DNA from: a virus
IMG/VR virus record: IMGVR_UViG_3300047365_000366
Span: 1 to 24,554 of that record
Direction: 5' to 3' (one strand)
Length of the DNA: 24,554 bases
The notes under the pieces were generated by a model. It ran no database searches. It was not told where the DNA came from and saw only the letters and a list, made by a program, of their open reading frames with translations. Of the stretch, positions 1 through 6,309 are shown in pieces (the first letter of the stretch is position 1; the number at the start of each line of letters is the position of its first letter). Made by a program: the position numbers and the translations under genes.

Positions 1-87
1 GATACGTTTACAAATAAATTCTAGTCGTAGTCTATATTGTGTAGATAACATACGGCACTCATTTCCACGTAATTATTTAGAACCATG

Positions 88-110
88 AAAAAAGGGACCC
101 GAAGGTCCCC
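88..110 (-). terminator. Rho-independent terminator of the beta-barrel gene
   Basis: Read on the minus strand, GGGACC-TTCG-GGTCCC (94-109) is followed by six T (88-93). A 6-bp GC-rich stem closed by a UUCG tetraloop plus a U-run is a canonical intrinsic terminator. It lies about 55 bases past the stop codon of the beta-barrel gene at 163-534. Confidence 0.9.
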
Positions 111-127
111 TTGGGTGTTCCGACTTT

Positions 128-155
128 CGTAGAGACCGCACGAAAGGTCTCAACG
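128..155 (-). other. Second inverted repeat between the beta-barrel gene and its terminator
   Basis: GAGACC (132-137) and GGTCTC (146-151) form a 6-bp stem with an 8-base loop, and flanking CGT/ACG extends it across one mismatch. No U-run follows, so alone it is not a terminator. It may protect the 3' end of the mRNA or back up the terminator just downstream. Confidence 0.5.
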
Positions 156-162
156 TTATTTA

Positions 163-534
163 TCAGAAGCTGTACTTCAAACCGAGTTTGGTTCCATAAC
201 CACGGTCGATGTCGCTGTCGCCACTACCAACGAAGGAGACTTCGCCATATGCTCCAAGAGCATCGGTCAAACCGATACCAACGCCTGCCTTACCAGAAGG
301 AACGGTGTCGCTCTCAGCACCATCAGGAGAGACTACAGTAGCGCCGCCTTGGACGTAGTATGAAGCGTTCTCGCCAAGAGCGCCTTCATAACCTACGTGA
401 AGGTCAGTCGCGGTTCCGTTGTAGCTGGATCCCGTGAAACCGGAGTTGGCTTCTACGTTAACGTAGGGTCCTGCGAAAGCAGCACCAGCAGAGACGGACA
501 GGGCAGCGGTTGCTGCGAATACAGATTTGATCAT
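163..534 (-). CDS. Small secreted outer-membrane beta-barrel (porin-like) protein
   Basis: 123 residues. The N-terminus is a clear Sec signal peptide: positive MIK, a hydrophobic Ala/Ser/Val core, and an AxA-type site near residues 20-22 (AFA|GPY). The mature part, about 100 residues, is rich in Gly, Tyr and Ser with alternating polarity (for example VNVEA, DLHVGYEG, GAYGEVSFVG) and ends in LGLKYSF. A terminal Phe is the usual outer-membrane barrel signature. Length would allow perhaps eight short strands. It stands alone, with its own sigma70-like promoter (616-644) and terminator (88-110), and its base composition is visibly GC-richer than the tail genes next door, suggesting a separate origin. 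Role is inferred only: it could alter the envelope of the infected cell, for example permeability or superinfection. A general OmpA-like fold is the alternative. No family name is assigned. Confidence 0.72.
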   Translation of the reverse strand: MIKSVFAATAALSVSAGAAFAGPYVNVEANSGFTGSSYNGTATDLHVGYEGALGENASYYVQGGATVVSPDGAESDTVPSGKAGVGIGLTDALGAYGEVSFVGSGDSDIDRGYGTKLGLKYSF

Positions 535-615
535 TGTTGTTTAATTACCTTTGTTTACTTGCGGAATTTATACCCGCAGATGATGGATCGGTTCGACTCC
601 CGATCGCATGAATAT

Positions 616-644
616 ATTATAGCAGAAGACGCTCGATGCGTCAA
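616..644 (-). promoter_or_regulatory. Sigma70-type (early) promoter for the beta-barrel gene
   Basis: On the minus strand TTGACG (644-639) is separated by exactly 17 bases from TATAAT (621-616). Transcription would begin near 609, giving a leader of about 75 bases to the ATG at 534. The leader holds a GCGG/CCGC hairpin (561-577) and a TATAAATT late-like motif (572-565), so late transcription is also possible. Confidence 0.85.
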
Positions 645-760
645 CCAGGTTATGCAAGTAATTGCGGCACTCGCCTGATTTGCTACAAGAGTAATTTATC
701 ACACCATAACCCTAAAAGCAATGGGGCTTGTGCCAGTTTACTATCAGTATCAGTGATCGT

Positions 761-1777
761 TTAGTTAAGTAAAATTAATGCGCCTGTGATTGTAACGTTT
801 CCTAATGCCGACATTGTAACGTTACCACCACCAGCAATAGTCATTGCTCCAGTGGAACCAACAATCATTGGTCCGGTAGAAGTCATTGTTGATGCACCAG
901 TTGCTGCTGATACGATTGCTCCACCTGCTGTCGTGGCAATAGCATCTGTTGCTTTAATTGAAACACCACCAATAACAGTATTAACACTATAAGAAGTATC
1001 TCTTGCTTTAATTAACGGTGGCACTGATGGTTTTCCAGCAATGACAGTTTGTGCTATGCCACCAACCCATTGCTTATAATCACCAAGAATAGACCAATTA
1101 ACATGTCCAGGTGAAACAATGTTTTGTGATGCTCTAGGGTCAAACTGTACAGATGTTTCTTCACCAGCACCAAATGTCATCTTCTGACCAAAGATAATAT
1201 CTTTTTTATTGTCTACAATTTGCTCAATAGTGCCAGCACTCATTTGAATAGTACCACCACCATTAGATCCTGCCTGAATGAATACTTGTGATTTTCCAAT
1301 CAAAAATAATTCTTCTTCGGCAGTAATAACAATTTTCTGTGCTTTAATATGTCTTTCACTACCGGTAGCTTCTTCTACAATATCTCCATATGCAATAATG
1401 TTTAGTGCTTCATGACCATCATCACCACAATTATATTCAATGTGAGTTACTTGTTCATGTTTTTGTTGCTGTCCATGAGTGTGTATACACAATTTTCCAC
1501 TAGAAGCACCTTTTTCTACATTTTTTTCTCCAGTAACAATAACAATAGATCCATTGTTTTGAAGTGAAAGAAACCCAGCAGTGCCTTCGGGACCATCTAT
1601 TCTTAGCGTTGATGTCTGACCATCAGGATACATACGTTCATAAATCTGTGAACGAGTCAACACACCTTTCCAGCATGTTGTGAAGACAGGACCATCTTTT
1701 AAGTTCTGTGTTTCATCTGCCGTGGTTTGTTTGAAGATACCTGTAGGGTATTCATTAGCGGGTACAGCGTGTGACAT
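761..1777 (-). CDS. Baseplate central spike / cell-puncturing needle (gp5 C-terminal-like beta-helix)
   Basis: 338 residues from ATG at 1777, chosen because it overlaps the gp5 stop as TAATG; a TTG three codons upstream is the alternative. The C-terminal about 70 residues are short Gly-anchored repeats (GAMTIAGGGNVTMSALGNV), as in the trimeric beta-helical needle at the end of T4 gp5 and VgrG proteins. The middle part has a His-rich loop (CIHTHGQQQKHE) and beta-rich sequence. In T4 the needle is part of gp5; here it is a separate gene directly behind gp5. Inference: the two proteins make up the membrane-piercing device together. I see no HxH metal-binding tip at the C-terminus, which ends ALILLN. 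An alternative is a spike-tip adaptor that sits on gp5. Confidence 0.7.
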   Translation of the reverse strand: MSHAVPANEYPTGIFKQTTADETQNLKDGPVFTTCWKGVLTRSQIYERMYPDGQTSTLRIDGPEGTAGFLSLQNNGSIVIVTGEKNVEKGASSGKLCIHTHGQQQKHEQVTHIEYNCGDDGHEALNIIAYGDIVEEATGSERHIKAQKIVITAEEELFLIGKSQVFIQAGSNGGGTIQMSAGTIEQIVDNKKDIIFGQKMTFGAGEETSVQFDPRASQNIVSPGHVNWSILGDYKQWVGGIAQTVIAGKPSVPPLIKARDTSYSVNTVIGGVSIKATDAIATTAGGAIVSAATGASTMTSTGPMIVGSTGAMTIAGGGNVTMSALGNVTITGALILLN

Positions 1778-4644
1778 TATGGACAATCAATATAACGACC
1801 AGTTCCGATCTTAGTAGATCCAACTGTAGTAAGTGCTTCAGTATCTAGGCATCTGAAAGATGGTAATAGTTTAGCACCATATCCACCGCCACCAACGATT
1901 ACAATCTCAGGGAATTTTTCAAATGTCAATTGTCTATCTAAAATTCTAGCGCCAACGACAAATCCATCTTCGTTGATAACTGCTTCCGCAACACCAAGTT
2001 CACCATTTATATACATATCAGGTTCTGATGTATATCCAATTCCGGGGCGGATTATAGTAAATGCATCAATAATACAACGAACGCCAGATTCATTAGCAAG
2101 ATTTAATTTATAACCATATCCAGATGCTTTAATACGAATTTCTGTAATAAATCCATCTTGATCTAGTAAAGGAGTTGCTACAGCACCAATTCCTTCACCG
2201 CCAATAAAGACATATGGTGGTTCTGCCCAGGGATCTCCAGGTTGACTGATAGGTATTTCAATAATTCCTCCATTATCATCTGTAATAATAGTTTCAGGAA
2301 TAACTTCCGGAACAATAAATTCATCTGTGGTTGTTCCTGGAGTATCACCCTCACCATCATCTTCTGGTGGTTCAGTATTAATTTCCGGCACCACCAGCAC
2401 ATTTGCAGTAGCACCAGTTCCATTTACAGTGAATGTAAGTAACTCTTCATCTTCATCTAAAGAATCTTCAGAAATTCCAATTATTACTTCAGCAGTATTA
2501 TTATTAATAACAAAAATACCTGTTGTTTTTCCACCAATAATATCATCAGATTCAATATCACCTGTTAATGTATAGTATGCATATGTACCATTTTCTACAT
2601 TTTCTGTAGTAATTGTATATGTCACAAAATCACCTTCCTTGACAGATACCTTATCAGCAATTACTTCATATGAAGGTGGAGTATCATTTGTTGTATCATC
2701 TGTTGTGCCATCAGAAAATGGGTCATCATCAGGAGATGGTGTATCATCAGGAGGTGGAGTAGGAATATCTTCTACTACTTCAGGTGGAAAAATATCAGGT
2801 ATAATTGGATTGGGATTTAATGGTCTAGGAGAGTATGGATTTCCTGGTTCTTTTATATTACGCTCTGTAATCACACACCTACCAACATTTTTTATAAGTC
2901 TAGATCTAACTCTACTACCTTCACCCGGAGAGTTTATCTTTAGAATGACATAAAAGTCTTCATCACCTTCTTTTTCCTCTGAATAGAAAGTTCTAATACT
3001 AATTCTTTTTACAGTTTCTCCTTGAGCAAATCCAAGAATACCATTATCAGGTAAGTAATCTTCATCTGGAGTAGCAGTTCCTTTCTTGGATGTTTTATAA
3101 GTTACAGATGAAGCAGATTCAATAAATCCTGTTCTAGTTACCTCAAATACAGCATTAAATCCTTCCTCAACAATAATATCAGATATCGTATAAACAATTT
3201 TTGGTGATTTTGTTGGTTTATCACTATAACGAGGAACTCCTCCAGTAAATCCAATTGTTGTAATAGATAACGGTTTCCCAGTATAAGCATCGTCACAAGT
3301 ATACTGATTAAAATCAGCTCCTGTGGTAGGAAATAAGTTATCGATATTAGAAAGAAGATCATCTAAGAAATCATTTCCTTTTTTATCCTCTTTATCTTTT
3401 TTCTCTCCATCTGTACAAATTTGCTTATATCCGGCACATTCATTATTAGGTCCAGAACAAGAAATACCAAGCAAATTTAATACAAAATTAATTGCTCCAC
3501 CTAAAATATTAAGTGGTCCAGCAATAGCACCAAGAATATCCTGAATAGGTCCAAGAACTTTTCCTAAAATCTCTTCCATCAAGGAATTGATTTTTGATAG
3601 AATACCATTTACTAATGTATCTACTTGACATGCTGCAGCACGATAAACTTGATTAATTAGACCCATTAAAACGTTTGTCAAGAATTCCGCTAACCGGTCT
3701 CCAAGATCTGCCATTTTACATCCAAGATCTTTAAGAAGATTATTGAACCATTCTGTAACTGGAGTAAGAGCGTTTCCAGTTTCATTTGGATATAATACTG
3801 CTTTAATTAGATCCTTAACTGCATTAGTGAGTTTCTCAAGTACAAAACCTTTTACTTTTGCGATAAAATGCCTGATCACACTCATAAACTTATTGACATA
3901 CTTTCTTGCTATGCCAATACCACTATTAATTGTTCCACTAATAGGACTAATTAAATACGTGCCAATATTTCCATTATTTTTCTGAACTTCATTTAAAAAT
4001 TCACCAAGTAAAATTTTGGTTTTGTCAGTTAGATTTTGTTTGTCACATTTTTCTGCTACAGATTGACACCATTTTTCATCATCCCGACCCCTCAGCATTC
4101 TTGGGGGTATTGGGACTGTATCATCACCAGTTGGCAAAGCACCAGTAGTTTTGTTTGCTTCTCCTTGTCCACCTTCAGGATTTTCTGGTGCTGGTTGTCC
4201 GTCCGTAACAGGATTTACCGGATTATCAACTGTATTATTGACTGTTCCAAAAGCTGTGCTGCCATTAGGTCTCTCACTCTTAGAGATAGTTGTAGCACCA
4301 GGAGTTTGTCCAATAGAACCCATGATAATGGGTTTCTGCTTTAAGTTGTCTAAGTAAAAACCAACAACCCAGCATCCCTTAATAAGTTGTGGATGTGCTC
4401 CACCAACATTACCAGGCATAAAGGGCACATTGACTGGCATCATCACATTTGCCCATGGCAAGTCTGGCGTATCAAGGATCTCCTTACTTTCAGGGTGATC
4501 TCCTACGATACGAACTTTAAAACGATAACCGCCTTTGTTAGTTTTTTCTTCTGCGGCAGTTTGTTCGACTTGACCCACCCACCAATTGAAACCATCGGAT
4601 CCAATGCGCTGAGTAGGAATCAACTGTGATAATAGTTGGTCCAT
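1777..4644 (-). CDS. gp5: Baseplate hub gp5-like protein with OB-fold, Calx-beta domains and Gly-rich repeats, no lysozyme domain
   Basis: 955 residues. Residues 1-125 resemble the gp5/VgrG OB-fold (WWVGQVEQ, YRFKVRIVGDHPE, then LPWANVMMPVNVP and KPIIMGSIGQT). A helical region with amphipathic stretches follows (about 200-430). A Calx-beta domain lies around 485-595 (GTATPDEDYLP, GETVKRISIRTF) and a second Calx-beta-like unit around 665-755. A Pro/Asp-rich linker separates them. The end (about 800-930) carries GxGY..P..IxGGG-type glycine-rich repeats, common in marine phage structural proteins. T4 gp5 has a lysozyme domain after the OB-fold; none is visible here, and a lytic domain occurs instead in the protein at 6310-8973. 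The gene lies between the CP12-like gene and the spike gene. It is very likely the spike base on the gp27-like hub; Calx-beta units probably bind carbohydrate or calcium (inference). Confidence 0.78.
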   Translation of the reverse strand: MDQLLSQLIPTQRIGSDGFNWWVGQVEQTAAEEKTNKGGYRFKVRIVGDHPESKEILDTPDLPWANVMMPVNVPFMPGNVGGAHPQLIKGCWVVGFYLDNLKQKPIIMGSIGQTPGATTISKSERPNGSTAFGTVNNTVDNPVNPVTDGQPAPENPEGGQGEANKTTGALPTGDDTVPIPPRMLRGRDDEKWCQSVAEKCDKQNLTDKTKILLGEFLNEVQKNNGNIGTYLISPISGTINSGIGIARKYVNKFMSVIRHFIAKVKGFVLEKLTNAVKDLIKAVLYPNETGNALTPVTEWFNNLLKDLGCKMADLGDRLAEFLTNVLMGLINQVYRAAACQVDTLVNGILSKINSLMEEILGKVLGPIQDILGAIAGPLNILGGAINFVLNLLGISCSGPNNECAGYKQICTDGEKKDKEDKKGNDFLDDLLSNIDNLFPTTGADFNQYTCDDAYTGKPLSITTIGFTGGVPRYSDKPTKSPKIVYTISDIIVEEGFNAVFEVTRTGFIESASSVTYKTSKKGTATPDEDYLPDNGILGFAQGETVKRISIRTFYSEEKEGDEDFYVILKINSPGEGSRVRSRLIKNVGRCVITERNIKEPGNPYSPRPLNPNPIIPDIFPPEVVEDIPTPPPDDTPSPDDDPFSDGTTDDTTNDTPPSYEVIADKVSVKEGDFVTYTITTENVENGTYAYYTLTGDIESDDIIGGKTTGIFVINNNTAEVIIGISEDSLDEDEELLTFTVNGTGATANVLVVPEINTEPPEDDGEGDTPGTTTDEFIVPEVIPETIITDDNGGIIEIPISQPGDPWAEPPYVFIGGEGIGAVATPLLDQDGFITEIRIKASGYGYKLNLANESGVRCIIDAFTIIRPGIGYTSEPDMYINGELGVAEAVINEDGFVVGARILDRQLTFEKFPEIVIVGGGGYGAKLLPSFRCLDTEALTTVGSTKIGTGRYIDCP

Positions 4645-4649
4645 ATTAA

Positions 4650-4877
4650 TTAATCATCGTAAATTAAACATTCTAATTCTGATGGATTTTGATCGCAATA
4701 AAGTTCGAGTGCAGTTGGATCGTGATGATCTCCTGCTTCAATTTCTTCTTTGTGATGTTCTACATAATCCTCTAATTCATGAAGTTCGCCTTCAATATGA
4801 CGACGTTGGTTAGGAGAAGTCATAGGATTGTCAAGGATCTCTTTATCCTTAGCAATGTGGGCTTCGATGTTTTCCAT
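4650..4877 (-). CDS. cp12: CP12-like Calvin-cycle inhibitor protein
   Basis: 75 residues, acidic, mostly helical. The C-terminus DPTALELYCDQNPSELEC then LIYDD matches the CP12 C-terminal domain: two cysteines (61 and 70) eight residues apart and a final YDD. The N-terminal half (MENIEAHIAKDKEI, RRHIEGELHELEDY) resembles the marine cyanobacterial form without the N-terminal cysteine pair. CP12 binds glyceraldehyde-3-phosphate dehydrogenase and phosphoribulokinase and inactivates them when oxidised. In cyanophages this is an auxiliary metabolic gene thought to divert reductant from carbon fixation to the pentose phosphate pathway and nucleotide synthesis. It is wedged between two baseplate genes and has its own CACTAAATA late-type motif (4899-4907), so it may be made late, as one cell-redirecting gene inside a structural operon. 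Confidence 0.75.
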   Translation of the reverse strand: MENIEAHIAKDKEILDNPMTSPNQRRHIEGELHELEDYVEHHKEEIEAGDHHDPTALELYCDQNPSELECLIYDD

Positions 4878-4897
4878 AAGTAATTGCTTCTACGTTT

Positions 4898-6307
4898 TTA
4901 TTTAGTGCCGTGGTTTGATGGTCTATCTTTAAGACCATATGAATCTCTCATAAGTCTGAGAGTTGTTGTGAACTTACCACCAGGACCTGCTGTAGTATCA
5001 TAAAAATGTGCCACTTCTGAGATTAAGTAAACTCCACTACTTTCTGAGTCAAATGGTTCCTTTTTTCCTTCGACTGTTGGTGCTTTATTTACTAACCTAA
5101 TATCAATTTTATCTCCGGCACAAATATCTGGATTTCCAGGTATCACAAGAGTACATGATTGATTATTCAATAACTCATATCTCGCAATAGACTGTGCGGA
5201 GTAAAATTTCTGCCAATCGGCAAATTTTGTAGGACTTGAACTACCGTCTTTTGGGTCTGGTGAAGCAGGGGTTTTTTCGTTATACCATGATTCGTGATCC
5301 AAGTAGATAGACATCACTCTACTCGGATAATCAGATAATTCAATCTGATTTGTTGGAATCAAAGTAATTCCTTCTTGACCACCAAGATGTGCCATATTAT
5401 CATAACTATCCTTGATCTTGTAAACATATTCTTCATACTGTCCCGTGGAGTGGTTGAAGAACACCATCATGGAAGAATATTTTCCTTTACGTAACGAAAC
5501 GAGCAGATTAATTTCAGACGCAAAATTTGATTCCAAAATTTGAAATCTAGTATCACCATCTTCCTGGTTGCCCAATCTCTCTACATATTCTCCCCACGTT
5601 TGTGAATCTAATTTTTTTGATTTTAATTCGCTATTATCATCAGCACATAAAGAATCGACAGCAAAAAAATTATATCCTCTGATTGTTTCCCAAAAGAAAA
5701 ATCCACCGGATCCTTTAATTTGCTGCTCTGATTCATTATTATTTGAACTATTACTAGAACTATAATTTGTTTGCGGAGATACACTTCGTACAGAAAGATC
5801 AGCAATTAAATCAAACGGTCTTTTTCTGCTTGGAATCATCTTTGTCTCAAACTTTGATGGTTCCGAATATACTGTTTTTGTCGTCTTTAAAGAATTAACA
5901 AGAAGATCATTTATAATACTCTCAGAATTTCCAAATAATGGTTTATTGATTCTGGTAACTTCATTTATTAATGCTTCAGCAGAAACTAAACCAATATCAT
6001 ATGACTGTTTTTTCTGTTGGGCAAATCTATTTTGTACAGTCCAAATTACAAATTCGTATTCTATCTTTTTTTTAAATGCGGTAGAATTAACTTCTATTAT
6101 TACTTTCTCCCCACCCTGTATTGGAAGACCTATAAGCAATCCAGCACTATCAACAACCCTCATTTTTGCTGATAAAAAAGGAAAAGCAATATTTTCTACG
6201 TATTCTATATGATTGACTAGTCCCGTAATAGGACGTGGTTTTTTATCACCATTTGGATAAATGATAACTTTTGTTAGCGTAAAGTCAGTTGGATTTGATA
6301 CTACCAT
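4898..6307 (-). CDS. Baseplate hub protein, T4 gp27-like
   Basis: 469 residues (T4 gp27 has 391). N-terminal beta-rich region (TKVIIYPNG, GLVNHIEYVENIAFPFLSA, MRVVDSAGLL, GGEKVIIEV) has the pattern of the tube-like domains of hub proteins: a directional membership statement, then a field of short strands. A Ser/Asn-rich loop (about 180-195) looks like an insertion. The C-terminal part (CTLVIPGNPDICAGDKIDIR, SGVYLISEVAHFYD) resembles the second barrel of gp27/gpD-type hubs, with the typical PGNP..AGD motif. The gene starts two bases after the tape-measure stop and precedes cp12 and gp5, the expected hub-spike order. Role: trimeric adaptor between the tail tube and the gp5 spike. Assignment rests on motif pattern and position. 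Confidence 0.68.
   Translation of the reverse strand: MVVSNPTDFTLTKVIIYPNGDKKPRPITGLVNHIEYVENIAFPFLSAKMRVVDSAGLLIGLPIQGGEKVIIEVNSTAFKKKIEYEFVIWTVQNRFAQQKKQSYDIGLVSAEALINEVTRINKPLFGNSESIINDLLVNSLKTTKTVYSEPSKFETKMIPSRKRPFDLIADLSVRSVSPQTNYSSSNSSNNNESEQQIKGSGGFFFWETIRGYNFFAVDSLCADDNSELKSKKLDSQTWGEYVERLGNQEDGDTRFQILESNFASEINLLVSLRKGKYSSMMVFFNHSTGQYEEYVYKIKDSYDNMAHLGGQEGITLIPTNQIELSDYPSRVMSIYLDHESWYNEKTPASPDPKDGSSSPTKFADWQKFYSAQSIARYELLNNQSCTLVIPGNPDICAGDKIDIRLVNKAPTVEGKKEPFDSESSGVYLISEVAHFYDTTAGPGGKFTTTLRLMRDSYGLKDRPSNHGTK
4899..4907 (-). promoter_or_regulatory. Late-type promoter motif CACTAAATA upstream of cp12
   Basis: Minus strand CACTAAATA, a variant of the T4-type late promoter TATAAATA, ends 22 bases before the CP12-like start codon. 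The same 9-mer occurs before gp26 (9896-9904) and gp4 (10599-10607). It sits in the last codons of the gp27-like gene. Confidence 0.55.
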
Positions 6308-6309
6308 GA

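Noticed and set aside
1-87. Short frame (22 codons) on the minus strand beyond the terminator
   Set aside because: Too short and without a ribosome site or similarity; a TCTAAATA late-like box is present there, but its gene would lie left of the window.
583-610. tRNA-like T-arm (GGTTCGACTCC with flanking pairs) on the plus strand
   Set aside because: The loop would have eight bases, the anticodon and D arms do not form, and the acceptor pairs over only four bases. The stretch is the leader of the beta-barrel gene.
690-740. Possible terminator after the spike gene
   Set aside because: Only AAGC/GCTT, 4 bp, with no long U-run; not convincing.
786-992. Plus-strand Pro/Ile-rich frame in the spike gene
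   Set aside because: It is the antisense shadow of the repetitive beta-helix and has no ribosome site or codon pattern.
2178-3362. Several long frames antisense or in another frame within gp5
   Set aside because: Unusual composition (Leu/Met or Ser/Thr/Phe-rich), no starts with ribosome sites; shadows of the real gene.
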